Under the pieces are notes generated by a model. That model saw only the letters and a program-made list of their open reading frames with translations. It was not told where the DNA came from and did not search any database. Positions 7,866 through 16,596 of a stretch of 64,000 bases of DNA are shown here, in pieces (positions within the stretch are counted from its first letter, which is position 1; each line of letters opens with the position of its first letter). Origin of the DNA: Pseudomonas tritici (lineage in GTDB: Bacteria > Pseudomonadota > Gammaproteobacteria > Pseudomonadales > Pseudomonadaceae); contig NZ_CP077084.1 in NCBI RefSeq assembly GCF_014268275.3, positions 4,588,001 through 4,652,000 of the forward strand, given 5' to 3'. A program made the translations under genes and the position numbers.

Positions 7866-8651
7866 TCAGCGCGCCCGTGCCAGATCACGTAAGAACTGCA
7901 GGGCGTCGGTCGCCAGCGGTTGATACTGATTGAGAATGTCAGCCAGGCCGACCCAGAAAATCCCCATGCCCAACACCAGGGTCAATGGGAAACCGATCGA
8001 GAAAATGTTCAGTTGTGGCGCCGCGCGGGTCATCACGCCAAACGCAATGTTGACCACCAGCAACGCGGTGATCGCCGGCAGCACCAGCAACAGCGAGGCG
8101 CCCAACACCCAACCGAGGCGCCCGACGATTTCCCAGAAGTGATTGACCACCAGCCCCGAGCCGACCGGCAAGGTGGTGAAGCTCTCGGTCAACACCTCGA
8201 ACGCCACCAAGTGCCCATTCATCGCCAGGAACAGCAGGGTCACCAGCATGGTCAGGAACTGCCCGATCACCGCCGCCGACACACCGTTGGTAGGGTCGAC
8301 CATGGACGCGAAGCCCATGCCCATCTGGATCGAGATGATTTGCCCGGCTATGACAAAGGCCTGGAAAAACAGCGAGAGGGAGAACCCCAACATCGCGCCG
8401 ATCAGGACCTGCTCGGCAATCAGCAGCAGTGCGCTGAGGTCAATGGCATTGACCGGCGGCATCGGCGGCAAACCCGGCACGATCACCACGGTGATCGCCA
8501 CCGCAAAGTACAGGCGCACGCGCCGTGGCACCAGGGTCGTGCCGAACACCGGCATGGCCATCAACATCGCCGTTACGCGAAACAGTGGCAGGATGAAGGA
8601 AGCCACCCAGGTGCTGATCTGGGTGTCGGTCAATGCCAGCAAAGACTGCAT
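7866..8651 (-). CDS. fliR: FliR, export gate membrane protein
   Basis: Core membrane protein that, with FliP and FliQ, forms the export channel of the flagellar secretion apparatus. The 261-residue sequence starts MQSLLALTDTQISTWVASFI and contains about six hydrophobic helices, including the conserved QIISIQMGMGFASMVDPTNG stretch typical of FliR. It is separated by only a few bases from fliQ upstream and flhB downstream, fitting one transcript. Confidence 0.96.
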   Translation of the reverse strand: MQSLLALTDTQISTWVASFILPLFRVTAMLMAMPVFGTTLVPRRVRLYFAVAITVVIVPGLPPMPPVNAIDLSALLLIAEQVLIGAMLGFSLSLFFQAFVIAGQIISIQMGMGFASMVDPTNGVSAAVIGQFLTMLVTLLFLAMNGHLVAFEVLTESFTTLPVGSGLVVNHFWEIVGRLGWVLGASLLLVLPAITALLVVNIAFGVMTRAAPQLNIFSIGFPLTLVLGMGIFWVGLADILNQYQPLATDALQFLRDLARAR

Positions 8652-8655
8652 CGGG

Positions 8656-8925
8656 TCAGCCGATCAACTGCGGAATACTGCCGTACAACTGCAGGATGTA
8701 TTCCATGAAGGTCTGTACCAGCCACGGGCCGGCAACGATCAGCGTGACCAGCATCACCAGCAGGCGCGGCAAAAAGCTCAAGGTCTGCTCGTTGATCTGG
8801 GTCGCGGCCTGGAACATCGCCACCAGCAGGCCCACCAACAGGCTTGGGACTACCAGCACGGCGACCATCACGGTGGTCAGCCACAACGCTTCACGGAACA
8901 GGTCGACGGCAACTTCAGGTGTCAT
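8656..8925 (-). CDS. fliQ: FliQ, export gate membrane protein
   Basis: Small export-gate subunit of 89 residues starting MTPEVAVDLFREALW, with two hydrophobic helices (ALWLTTVMVAVLVVPSLLVG and LPRLLVMLVTLIVAGPW) flanking the conserved AATQINEQTLSF loop. Four copies assemble around FliP/FliR in related systems. Length is exactly that usual for the family. It is spaced 4 bp from fliP and from fliR. Confidence 0.96.
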   Translation of the reverse strand: MTPEVAVDLFREALWLTTVMVAVLVVPSLLVGLLVAMFQAATQINEQTLSFLPRLLVMLVTLIVAGPWLVQTFMEYILQLYGSIPQLIG

Positions 8926-8929
8926 CGCG

Positions 8930-9673
8930 CTATACCCCGCCGAAACTGCCGGCCAGGGTGCCGATAATCAGCGCCCAGCCGTCCACCAACACAAACAGCA
9001 TGATTTTGAACGGCAACGAGATGATCAGCGGCGACAGCATCATCATACCCATCGCCATCAGCACGCTCGCCACCACCAGGTCGATGATCAGGAACGGAAT
9101 AAAGATCATGAAGCCGATCTGGAACGCGGTCTTCAACTCGGACGTGACAAACGCCGGCACCAGGATGGTCAGCGGCGCCTGGTCCGGCGTAGCGATGTCG
9201 GTACGCTTGGACAGGCGCATGAACAGCTCAAGGTCGCTGGAGCGGGTCTGCGACAGCATGAAATCCTTGATCGGGACCTGGGCTTTGTCGATCGCATCCT
9301 GGGCGGTCATTTTCTCTGCCAGGTACGGTTGCAGCGCTTGTTGGTTCACCTTGTCGAACACCGGCGCCATGATGAACATCGTCAAGAACAATGCCATGCC
9401 GGTCAGGATCTGGTTCGACGGCGTCTGTTGCAGGCCCAGGGCCTGGCGCAGGATGGAGAACACGATGATGATCCGCGTGAAGCTGGTCATCAGCATGACA
9501 AACGCCGGGATAAAGCTCAGCGCGGTCATGATCAGCAGGATCTGCAGGCTGACCGAATACTCCTGCGCCCCGTCCGCGTTGGTGCCCAGCGTAATAGCCG
9601 GGATCGACAGCGGGTCGGCGCCAAACGCCAATGGCGCGGCCAGCAACAGCATGAGCGTCAATAAAACGCGCAT
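8930..9673 (-). CDS. fliP: FliP, export gate membrane protein
   Basis: Pentameric core of the export channel. The 247-residue product begins with a cleavable signal peptide ([19 protein letters not shown]), as is usual for FliP, and has the family segments [20 protein letters not shown] and [20 protein letters not shown], plus C-terminal membrane helices. Its ATG overlaps the fliO stop by one base (TAATG), indicating translational coupling. Confidence 0.97.
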   Translation of the reverse strand: MRVLLTLMLLLAAPLAFGADPLSIPAITLGTNADGAQEYSVSLQILLIMTALSFIPAFVMLMTSFTRIIIVFSILRQALGLQQTPSNQILTGMALFLTMFIMAPVFDKVNQQALQPYLAEKMTAQDAIDKAQVPIKDFMLSQTRSSDLELFMRLSKRTDIATPDQAPLTILVPAFVTSELKTAFQIGFMIFIPFLIIDLVVASVLMAMGMMMLSPLIISLPFKIMLFVLVDGWALIIGTLAGSFGGV

Positions 9674-10104
9674 TACTTCTTATCCTTCTGATCCTTGCCC
9701 AGCAACTCCATCAGGCGCTGGGCGAATTCTGGCGTGGCGGGCTTGGACGAGTCCACGTTCACCGGCGTCTTGAGCACGTGCAGCGGGGTGATACGTCCGG
9801 GGGTAATGCCCAGCAGGATCTGTTCCTCACCCACTTGCACCAGCACCAGCCGATCACGCGGGCCGAGGGCGCGGGAGCCGATCATTTCGATCACCTGGCC
9901 GTTGCCCGGGCCCACGCGCTGTACGCGGCGCATCAGCCAGGCCAGCGCAAAAATCAAGCCGACCACCAGCAACAGGCCCAGCACCAGCTGAGTGAGCTGC
10001 CCGCCGACACTGCCCACGGGCGCAGCGGCGGCCTGGGCCACCGGCTCAGCAGCCCAGGCGTCCAGGGGCAATGCGACTAACAGTCCCACGATCAGCCGTT
10101 TCAT
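9673..10104 (-). CDS. fliO: FliO, export apparatus assembly protein
   Basis: Bitopic membrane protein that helps assembly of the FliP ring. The 143-residue sequence has an N-terminal signal-like segment ([18 protein letters not shown]), a transmembrane helix at about residues 37-57 ([20 protein letters not shown]) and a basic cytoplasmic domain with the FliO signature [20 protein letters not shown]. It lies 1 bp from the fliN stop and overlaps fliP by one base. Confidence 0.94.
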   Translation of the reverse strand: MKRLIVGLLVALPLDAWAAEPVAQAAAAPVGSVGGQLTQLVLGLLLVVGLIFALAWLMRRVQRVGPGNGQVIEMIGSRALGPRDRLVLVQVGEEQILLGITPGRITPLHVLKTPVNVDSSKPATPEFAQRLMELLGKDQKDKK

Positions 10105-10105
10105 A

Positions 10106-10573
10106 TCAGCGCAACTTCTTGATGCGTTCGCTCGGGCTGATCACGTCCGTCAGGCGAATACCGAACTTTTCGTTGACCACGACCACTTCGCCGTGAGCAA
10201 TCAGCGTGCCGTTCACCAGCACGTCCAGCGGCTCGCCGGCCAGGCGGTCGAGCTCGATGACCGAGCCCTGGTTGAGTTGCAGCAGGTTGCGGATGTTGAT
10301 TTCGGTGCTGCCGACTTCCATGGAGATCGACACCGGAATGTCGAGAATCACATCCAGGTTCGGGCCGTCGAGGGTCACCGGTTCGTTGTTCTTCGGCACG
10401 CTGCCGAATTCTTCCATTTGCAGGCGATTGCCGGCCGGTGCAGTGGCGGCGTCAGCGGCCAGCAGCGCATCGATATCGTCTTGGCCAACATCGCCGGTTT
10501 CTTCCAGGGCAGCCGCCCATTCGTCAGCCAGGGCCTGGTCTTCGGCGGAAGTGTTTTCGTGTTCGGTAGCCAT
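10106..10573 (-). CDS. fliN: FliN, flagellar motor switch C-ring protein
   Basis: SpoA-domain protein forming the lower C-ring, binding FliM and the export ATPase complex. The ATG at 10573 (MATEHENTSAEDQALADEW) has GAGGA 6 nt upstream and gives 155 residues; an earlier in-frame start would add seven residues. The C-terminal SpoA domain is clear: LDVILDIPVSISMEVGSTEI through GEVVVVNEKFGIRLTDVISP. The acidic N-terminal extension with DIDALL resembles the CheY-binding motif at the FliM N-terminus, which is usual in Pseudomonas FliN. Confidence 0.96.
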   Translation of the reverse strand: MATEHENTSAEDQALADEWAAALEETGDVGQDDIDALLAADAATAPAGNRLQMEEFGSVPKNNEPVTLDGPNLDVILDIPVSISMEVGSTEINIRNLLQLNQGSVIELDRLAGEPLDVLVNGTLIAHGEVVVVNEKFGIRLTDVISPSERIKKLR

Positions 10574-10619
10574 TACATGTCCTCGGCGGAGCAAACATTC
10601 ATAAATTAATTAGGGCGAA

Positions 10620-11588
10620 TCAGCGACGGTTGATCGGCTCGACCACTTGCAGTGCCAGGTTGCCCTTGTGGGAACCGAGCTTGACCTTGAACGACGGCAC
10701 GCCGTTGGCGCGCATGATCATTTCTTCCGGCAATTCGACAGGGATGATGTCCCCCGGCTGCATGTGCAAAATATCGCGCAGACGCAACTGGCGACGGGCC
10801 ACGGTGGCGCTCAGCGGTACGTCGACGTCCAGCAGGTCTTCGCGCAGGGCCTTGACCCAGCGCTCGTCCTGGTCGTCCAGGTCGGACTGGAAGCCAGCGT
10901 CGAGCATTTCGCGCACCGGCTCGATCATCGAGTACGGCATGGTCACGTGCAGGTCGCCGCCGCCGCCATCGAGTTCGATGTGGAACGTCGACACCACAAT
11001 GGCTTCGCTGGGGCCGACGATGTTGGCCATGGCCGGGTTCACTTCCGAGTTGATGTACTCGAAATTGACTTCCATGATCGCCTGCCAGGCTTCCTTCAAG
11101 TCGATGAAGGCTTGCTCCAGCACCATGCGCACCACCCGAAGCTCGGTGGGGGTGAACTCACGGCCTTCGATCTTGGCGTGACGGCCGTCGCCCCCGAAGA
11201 AGTTGTCCACCAGCTTGAACACCAGCTTGGCGTCAAGGATGAACAGCGCAGTGCCGCGCAGCGGCTTGATCTTGACCAGGTTGAGGCTGGTGGGCACGTA
11301 CAGCGAATGCACGTACTCGCCGAACTTCATCACCTGCACACCGCCCACCGCCACGTCCGCCGAACGGCGCAACATGTTGAACATGCTGATGCGGGTGTAA
11401 CGGGCGAAACGTTCGTTGATCATCTCCAGGGTCGGCATGCGTCCACGGACGATGCGATCCTGGCTGGTGAGGTCATAACTTTTGACGCTGCCGGGCTCGG
11501 CAGCCATTTCGGTCTGTACCAGACCATCGTCGACACCATGCAGCAGCGCGTCGATTTCATCCTGGGACAGCAGGTCTTGCACGGCCAT
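10620..11588 (-). CDS. fliM: FliM, flagellar motor switch protein
   Basis: C-ring protein linking CheY-P binding to FliG and rotation direction. The 322-residue sequence starts MAVQDLLSQDEIDALLHGVD, whose LSQDEIDALL is the CheY-P-binding motif. The middle CheC-like domain contains the GGDGRHAKIEGREFTPTE stretch, and the C-terminal SpoA domain ends ...NLALQVVEPINRR. It lies 9 bp after fliL and 46 bp before fliN. Confidence 0.97.
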   Translation of the reverse strand: MAVQDLLSQDEIDALLHGVDDGLVQTEMAAEPGSVKSYDLTSQDRIVRGRMPTLEMINERFARYTRISMFNMLRRSADVAVGGVQVMKFGEYVHSLYVPTSLNLVKIKPLRGTALFILDAKLVFKLVDNFFGGDGRHAKIEGREFTPTELRVVRMVLEQAFIDLKEAWQAIMEVNFEYINSEVNPAMANIVGPSEAIVVSTFHIELDGGGGDLHVTMPYSMIEPVREMLDAGFQSDLDDQDERWVKALREDLLDVDVPLSATVARRQLRLRDILHMQPGDIIPVELPEEMIMRANGVPSFKVKLGSHKGNLALQVVEPINRR

Positions 11589-11597
11589 GTCGTGATC

Positions 11598-12098
11598 CTA
11601 CTGCAATACGAAGTTAGTGAAGAGCGCCTGTTCGATCACGACTTTGCCGAGTTCCTTCTGGGCCACTTCCTGCACACTGGCAGTGACCTTCTGGCGCAGC
11701 ATTTCCTGGCCTACCGGGGTGGCGAGCGTGTCGAAGCTCTGGCCGGAGAACAGCATCACCAGGTTGTTGCGGATCACTGGCATATGCACCTTGAGGGCAT
11801 CCAGGTCCGACTGGTTACGCGCCAGCAAGGTGATGCTCACCTGCAGGTAGCGTTGACGACCGTTCTGATTGAAGTTGGCGACAAAGGCCGGAAGCATCGG
11901 CTCGAAGATTGCCGGTTGCTTGACGTTACTGGCGGTTTCAGCGGGGGCTGCCGGTTTGGCGGCGCTGCTGTGCATGATGTACCAGGTGCCACCCACCGAG
12001 GCGCCGATGGCCAGGAGCAGGCCCACGACTATCAACAGGATAAGCTTGAGCTTACCTTTGCCTGCGGGTGGTTTTGCTGCGTCGTCGCTCTTCGCCAT
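11598..12098 (-). CDS. fliL: FliL, flagellar basal-body-associated stator partner
   Basis: Single-pass inner-membrane protein around the stator units that improves torque. The 166-residue product has a basic N-terminus (MAKSDDAAKPPAGKGKLK), one transmembrane helix (LILLIVVGLLLAIGASVGG) and a periplasmic FliL domain ending VVIEQALFTNFVLQ. It is the first gene of fliLMNOPQR-flhB and is preceded by a sigma-54-like site. Confidence 0.95.
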   Translation of the reverse strand: MAKSDDAAKPPAGKGKLKLILLIVVGLLLAIGASVGGTWYIMHSSAAKPAAPAETASNVKQPAIFEPMLPAFVANFNQNGRQRYLQVSITLLARNQSDLDALKVHMPVIRNNLVMLFSGQSFDTLATPVGQEMLRQKVTASVQEVAQKELGKVVIEQALFTNFVLQ

Positions 12099-12148
12099 GC
12101 CAATAATCCGTCACTATTCGGGGATTCATAGATCTACGGAAAGGCAAG

Positions 12149-12164
12149 AGCAAGTGTTATGCCA
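12149..12164 (-). promoter_or_regulatory. Candidate sigma-54 promoter of fliL operon
   Basis: The minus strand reads TGGCATAACACTTGCT, matching the sigma-54 consensus TGGCAC-N5-TTGCW at all but one key base with GG-N10-GC spacing. It lies about 50 bp before the fliL ATG. FleQ/RpoN control of this operon is known in P. aeruginosa; use of this site is inferred. Confidence 0.75.
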
Positions 12165-12205
12165 GAGTTGTCTGGCAATCGGGGAAGAAGGGACACCGCG
12201 AACCA

Positions 12206-12298
12206 AATGTGGGAGCTGGCTTGCCTGCGATGGCGGTGGGTCAGTTGGCATCTCTTGCACTGATACACCGCCATCGCAGGCAAGCCAGCTCCCACATT
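12206..12298. repeat. REP pair, class A (GTGGGAGCTGGCTTGCCTGC)
   Basis: Two inverted copies of a REP sequence, GTGGGAGCTGGCTTGCCTGC followed by GAT, face each other around a short divergent centre. It lies between fliK and fliL. The same unit occurs at 13773, 41551, 45941 and 59271. Such pairs in Pseudomonas are REPIN-type elements mobilised by a RAYT transposase encoded elsewhere. Confidence 0.92.
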
Positions 12299-12317
12299 GA
12301 GTGTGTTTAACCAGGGA

Positions 12318-13658
12318 TCAGGCGTAGTAATCGACAGCGCTGGAGCCGATCACCGTAGAGGTCACGGGCGCGACAGCTTCAGCCACGTCAACGTGAGCGC
12401 CGTTGTCGCCGCTGTCACCACGCCCGCTGGCGCCGCCCACTCCACGGGTCTGAGCTTGCTGCTGTTGTTGTTCCTGCCCCCGCGATTGATCAGACACGTT
12501 CACATCCACCTGCCCCATGCCCTGCTGGGCAAACATCTCCCGCAAACGGCCCGACTGGCTTTCCAGCGCCTCGCGCACCACCGGGTGGGCGCTCATGAAG
12601 TTGACCTGGGCTTGCTGGTCGGCGGTCATGTTGACCTTGATATCCAGACGGCCGAGCTCAGCCGGTTGCAACTGGATCTCCGCCGACTTGAGGTTGGCGC
12701 TGGACAGGTACATCACGCGGTTGACGATTTCGTCGGTCCAGCCGCTCTGGTGCATGGCCAATGGCGCATTGGTCACCGGCGGCAAGGCATTCGCGGTTTT
12801 CGGCGTGGCGGCTTGAGTCAACGCGGCCAAGCGGTTGGCGAAGTCATCGACACGGGTGTCGCTGCTGGCGTTCTTCAGATCCTTGAGGCCATCTTCGATC
12901 AGCCCGCTGAACGCTTTGTCGCCGCCTTGGTCAGTGCTGTCCTTGGTGGCTTGCTGGTCGACCATAGTGGCCAGGCCAGCAGCGAAATTCTGTGCGGCGG
13001 TCGGTTGATCCTGGGTCGGGGCCGGGGCCGCTTTCGCCTGCGCCTGGCTGCTGGCTGAGACATGACCGCCCTGCTCCATCGCCAGGCGCACGGCCGGCAT
13101 GGCATCCAGGGGATCCGCTTGCGGGTCGAAGGCCGGCTTGGCCTCCTCGGTTGCTGCGATCGGTGCCGCGACTACCGGCTGAGCCTTGTCATCCTTGGCG
13201 GTGGTCACGGGCGCCGGGGTTTCTACCGGTATTACCGGCACAGCCACCGGGGTGACGGTGGCAATCAATGCCGGGTCGACCACCGGATCAGCCGGAGGCT
13301 GCTGCACGAGGGTCGGGTCGGCCGGTGCGTCATCGTCTTTGCTGGCAGAGTCGTCGGTCTTCGCCGGCGGGGTGGCAGGCAAGGGTTTGCCGCTATCGGC
13401 AACTGCTGGCGTGCTGGCGGCAGGTTTGTCGTTGCCCGCTGCGGGTTTGGCACTTGTATCCGAAGACTTGCCGGCAGTGGGTTTGGGCGAGTTATCGTCG
13501 GCCTTGACCGTGGGTTTGGCGCCTTGGCTGGCGAACACTTGAGCGAAGCCAGGGCCCGTGTCCCGTGGGGTCGCAGCCGCTGCCGGTGGGTTGGCGACGG
13601 GTGCTTGAGGCTTGGCCGCAGGGGCAGCCTGAAGGAGCGAATTCGGGGCGACTGGCAT
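12318..13658 (-). CDS. fliK: FliK, hook-length control protein
   Basis: Secreted molecular ruler that measures hook length and triggers the FlhB specificity switch. The 446-residue product starts MPVAPNSLLQAAPAAK. Its N-terminal two thirds are Ala/Pro/Thr/Asp-rich and low in complexity, as usual. The C-terminal conserved domain contains LKSAEIQLQPAELGRLDIKV and LESQSGRLREMFAQQGM, followed by a Gln-rich tail (QEQQQQQAQTRG). GGAGA precedes the chosen ATG; upstream in-frame extensions cross a REP element and are rejected. It stands alone, with its own sigma-54-like site. Confidence 0.92.
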   Translation of the reverse strand: MPVAPNSLLQAAPAAKPQAPVANPPAAAATPRDTGPGFAQVFASQGAKPTVKADDNSPKPTAGKSSDTSAKPAAGNDKPAASTPAVADSGKPLPATPPAKTDDSASKDDDAPADPTLVQQPPADPVVDPALIATVTPVAVPVIPVETPAPVTTAKDDKAQPVVAAPIAATEEAKPAFDPQADPLDAMPAVRLAMEQGGHVSASSQAQAKAAPAPTQDQPTAAQNFAAGLATMVDQQATKDSTDQGGDKAFSGLIEDGLKDLKNASSDTRVDDFANRLAALTQAATPKTANALPPVTNAPLAMHQSGWTDEIVNRVMYLSSANLKSAEIQLQPAELGRLDIKVNMTADQQAQVNFMSAHPVVREALESQSGRLREMFAQQGMGQVDVNVSDQSRGQEQQQQQAQTRGVGGASGRGDSGDNGAHVDVAEAVAPVTSTVIGSSAVDYYA

Positions 13659-13709
13659 AGGTAAAGGTCTCCACTGCATGGGGATCGGGGATGCAGTATC
13701 AGGAGGTAC

Positions 13710-13725
13710 AGCAAGAGTTGGGCCA
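13710..13725 (-). promoter_or_regulatory. Candidate sigma-54 promoter of fliK
   Basis: The minus strand reads TGGCCCAACTCTTGCT, with GG-N10-GC spacing and a consensus -12 half (TTGCT). It lies about 55 bp upstream of the fliK ATG. Position and sequence agree with the other flagellar sigma-54 sites in the window. Confidence 0.7.
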
Positions 13726-13772
13726 GGTTGGTATATCGACCGAGTAAATATCCATTTTTTCGGTAACGGCCA

Positions 13773-13865
13773 AATGGTGGGAGCTGGCTTGCCTGCGATG
13801 CAGGCAACTCGGTACATCAGGTAAACCAGGGTGATGCCATCGCAGGCAAGCCAGCTCCCACATTT
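13773..13865. repeat. REP pair, class A
   Basis: Inverted pair of GTGGGAGCTGGCTTGCCTGC units, about 90 bp overall, upstream of fliK and its promoter. The centre differs from the copy at 12206, so only the ends are conserved. Confidence 0.92.
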
Positions 13866-13961
13866 GAACCGAGATCGACAGTTAGAAACCGGTCGGCTTT
13901 CAGGCCGCCGCGCTTTTGATCTTGATCTGGGGCGCCCCGTCAAACACGCTGGCCGAACGCA

Positions 13962-14180
13962 GGCTTTGGAGCGTGGGTAACCCGGCAGGACGCCGGGTTA
14001 GCCGCGCTGGGCCAAGGATGGCCCATCGCGGCGGCCCACGCTCCAAAGCCGGAGTGAGGGCACACAGAGCCTAGGCGAGGTGCCGAGTGTTGGGGCGAGG
14101 ACCTTTGGTTACTTTTGGGTCCTTCCAAAAGTGACCCGCTGTAAGAGCGGAACCAATAGTGGCCGTTACCTAAATAACGG
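13962..14180. repeat. Multi-hairpin structured element between hptB and fliK
   Basis: An outer 16-bp perfect stem (13962-13977 with 14035-14050) encloses two hairpins directly abutting: TAACCCGGC/GCCGGGTTA (13978-14000) and a 13-bp arm with one mismatch (14001-14032). This makes a three-way junction with almost no unpaired bases. Further hairpins follow: GGTTACTTTTGG with CCAAAAGTGACC (14107-14136), CCGCT/AGCGG (14136-14150) and CCGTTA/TAACGG (14163-14180). It contains no convincing gene, although a short open frame crosses it. From memory it resembles an interspersed repeat of fluorescent pseudomonads; that was not checked. The rest of the 540-bp gap holds the fliK promoter and a REP pair. 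Confidence 0.85.
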
Positions 14181-14197
14181 ATATGCACACACTCAAC

Positions 14198-14545
14198 TCA
14201 AACCCCAAACCGCTGCCGCTCCGACTCATACATCGGCTTAACCAAAGCAAACTCACGATCAATCTGATCCACCAACTCGCCCAAATCCCCAACCGCAGGT
14301 CCAACCGATTCAACCTCCAACCGCTGACACAACTGTGCCAACCGCACCGCCCCAAGGTTCCCACTGCTCCCCTTGAAGCTATGCGCAATCCGCCCCAACG
14401 CCTTCGCATCATCCCTAGCCTTGCGCAGCGCCTCGACACGCTTCTGGGAATCATCGAGAAAGGTATCAAGCAATTTGGGATACTCACCCTCCATGACTTC
14501 CTGCAAACCCGACAACACATCCGGGTCCAGATGTAGATCAACCAC
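14198..14545 (-). CDS. hptB: HptB, histidine phosphotransfer protein
   Basis: Hpt-domain protein of 115 residues that relays phosphate from hybrid sensor kinases to the response regulator HsbR. The phosphorylatable histidine is residue 55 in GRIAHSFKGSSGNLGA. The start is a GTG with AGGAG 7 nt upstream. In P. aeruginosa the HptB-HsbR-HsbA relay links sensor kinases to swarming, biofilm formation and the anti-sigma factor FlgM; the same three genes are adjacent here in the same order. Here the module lies inside the flagellar cluster, between fliJ and fliK. Confidence 0.9.
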   Translation of the reverse strand: MVDLHLDPDVLSGLQEVMEGEYPKLLDTFLDDSQKRVEALRKARDDAKALGRIAHSFKGSSGNLGAVRLAQLCQRLEVESVGPAVGDLGELVDQIDREFALVKPMYESERQRFGV

Positions 14546-14575
14546 TTGCTCGCTCCTTGATCAAGAATCGGCGGA

Positions 14576-16294
14576 TTATGCCAGAGCCTCCCAGCAAAAC
14601 TCCACGCAGACACTGCGCCCGCCGTCGGACCAGCGTACATCGCTGCTCAACTGCCGTACCAAGCTCAACCCCCGGCCAGACAGACGGTCGATGTCCAGCG
14701 GCCGCGCCAGCACCTGTTCCACGTCAAAGCCCGCGCCGCTGTCTTCAATACTCAGGCTCAGGCGACCGCCCCCCTGCGTCGGCACCACCTGCACATGCAC
14801 GCGCACATAACCGCTGGTTAGCAGGTTCAGGCGGTCATTGCGCAGGTGGTAATACTCGGCAAACCCTTGGGCATCGCGCTTGAGCCGGGAGTCCAGGCCC
14901 AGCACGCCATGCTCCAGCGCATTGGAGTACAGCTCGGCCATCACGCTGTAAAGCGCCCCGCTCTGCTCGCGAAGGCCATGGATTTCCAGCAGCAGTTGCA
15001 GCAGGTACGGCAAAGGGTTGTAACGTTTTAACGTTTCGGCGCGGAATTCAAAACTCACCGACCAATCCAGCGGGCATGCCTGCCCGCTGTCGGCGTACAA
15101 CTGCCCGGTGGCACGCGGCTGCTGGCCGGCTTGCAGGGTGATTTCCACCATGCTCACGTCATCCCGCGCTTCACCTCGAAACGCCGCCAGGGCCTGTTCG
15201 ATATCTTCAAATAAACGGTCAGGTTCGCGATTGGCAGCGAACACCTGCTGCAAACGCTCTGCGCCAAACAACTGGTCATTGGCGTCAGCGGTGTCCAACA
15301 CGCCATCGGACAGCAAGAACACCCGGTCGCCCAGGGCCATGGGCCAGACTTCGGTGCGATCATCAAAGGCCTCAGCCGCCAGCACCCCCAACGGCAAATG
15401 TCGGGACGCCAGTGGCGTACGCTTGCCGGTGGCGACTTCATGCACATACCCTTCGGGCATGCCGCCGTTCCACACCTCCACCACCCGCCGCTGCGTGCTC
15501 AGGCACAACAGCGTGGCGCAGCAGAACATGTCCACCGGCAAGATGCGCTTGAGCTTAGCGTTCATCTCGCCCAGGATTTGCGCCAGGCCATAGCCCTTGG
15601 CGGTCATGCCGTAGAACACTTCTGCCAGGGGCATGGCGCCCACCGCCGCCGGCAGGCCGTGGCCGGTGAAATCACCGAGCAACACATGCATGTCGCCGGA
15701 GGGCGTGTAGGCGGCCAATAACAAGTCGCCGTTGAATAACGCATAGGGCGATTGCAGGTAGCGAATATTCGGCGCGGCGTTGATACAGCCCGAATGCGCG
15801 ACCTTGTCGAACACCGCCTTGGCCACCCGCTGCTCATGCAGGAGATAGTCATGATGCTTGGCGATCAGGTCTCGCTGCTGCAGGACCGTGGCCTGCAACC
15901 GCCGCAGACGGTCCATCGCATTGATCTTCGCCGCGAGAATAAGTTGGTTATAGGGTTTGGGCAGGAAATCATCGCCGCCGGCATCCAGGCATTGGGCCAG
16001 GGCTTCGCTCTCGCGCAGGGAGGTGAGGAAAATCAGCGGCACCAGCTCTTCACCCGCCAACTGCTTGATCCGGCGCGCGGCTTCAAAGCCATCCATCACC
16101 GGCATCAGCGCATCCATTAACACCAACTGCGGGCGCTCACGGATAAACACCTCGACCGCCTCCGCACCGTTGGTGGCCGTCAGCACGTGGTGGCCCTGGC
16201 GCCGTACGATGGTCGCCAGCAACAGCAGGTCAGCGGCGCTGTCTTCGGCGATCAGGATCGTCAGCGGCTCAAGAACGGGGGCCAGGACGCTCAA
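14576..16294 (-). CDS. hsbR: HsbR, response regulator with PP2C phosphatase and anti-sigma kinase domains
   Basis: Target of HptB. The 572-residue protein has an N-terminal receiver domain (LTILIAEDSAADLLLL, phospho-acceptor Asp61 in LVLMDALMPVMDG), a PP2C/SpoIIE phosphatase domain (GDFTGHGLPAAVGAMPLAEV) and a C-terminal HATPase/anti-sigma kinase domain (LYSNALEHGVLGLDS and SGRGLSLVRQL). In P. aeruginosa it phosphorylates or dephosphorylates HsbA depending on its own state. The start overlaps the hsbA stop (TTGA), implying a TTG codon and translational coupling; no better start is visible. Confidence 0.9.
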   Translation of the reverse strand: MSVLAPVLEPLTILIAEDSAADLLLLATIVRRQGHHVLTATNGAEAVEVFIRERPQLVLMDALMPVMDGFEAARRIKQLAGEELVPLIFLTSLRESEALAQCLDAGGDDFLPKPYNQLILAAKINAMDRLRRLQATVLQQRDLIAKHHDYLLHEQRVAKAVFDKVAHSGCINAAPNIRYLQSPYALFNGDLLLAAYTPSGDMHVLLGDFTGHGLPAAVGAMPLAEVFYGMTAKGYGLAQILGEMNAKLKRILPVDMFCCATLLCLSTQRRVVEVWNGGMPEGYVHEVATGKRTPLASRHLPLGVLAAEAFDDRTEVWPMALGDRVFLLSDGVLDTADANDQLFGAERLQQVFAANREPDRLFEDIEQALAAFRGEARDDVSMVEITLQAGQQPRATGQLYADSGQACPLDWSVSFEFRAETLKRYNPLPYLLQLLLEIHGLREQSGALYSVMAELYSNALEHGVLGLDSRLKRDAQGFAEYYHLRNDRLNLLTSGYVRVHVQVVPTQGGGRLSLSIEDSGAGFDVEQVLARPLDIDRLSGRGLSLVRQLSSDVRWSDGGRSVCVEFCWEALA

Positions 16295-16596
16295 CTGATG
16301 TCGAACAGTTTGTCGAAGTTGGAGATAGCGAGGATCTTGCGCACATCGGAGTTGCTGTTTATTACCCGGACCTCCGACTCGTCGCCCCCCGCGTGATCAC
16401 GCAACAGCAAGAGCATGCCCAAGGCCGAGCTGTCCATGTAGGTGGTATCCTTCAAGTCGACGACGTACAACTCAGGCACTTTGTAGAACCGCTCATAGGC
16501 GTCGCGAAAGGTTTGATGGCTGCCGAAATCGAACCGGCCTTTGATCACGATCGTCAATTTCTTCCCATCCAGGGATACTTCTGACTCAACTGACAT
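16291..16596 (-). CDS. hsbA: HsbA, anti-anti-sigma factor
   Basis: STAS-domain anti-sigma antagonist of 101 residues starting MSVESEVSLDGKK. The regulatory serine is Ser56 in TTYMDSSALGMLLLL, the same position as in P. aeruginosa HsbA, where the protein switches between binding FlgM (freeing FliA) and the diguanylate cyclase HsbD. It is first in hsbA-hsbR-hptB. A stem-loop around CATTGGCAATG lies just upstream of the ribosome binding site. Confidence 0.9.
   Translation of the reverse strand: MSVESEVSLDGKKLTIVIKGRFDFGSHQTFRDAYERFYKVPELYVVDLKDTTYMDSSALGMLLLLRDHAGGDESEVRVINSNSDVRKILAISNFDKLFDIS

Noticed and set aside
13940..14188. 82-codon open frame across the multi-hairpin element
   Set aside because: The sequence is explained by stems; no ribosome binding site and no recognisable domain.
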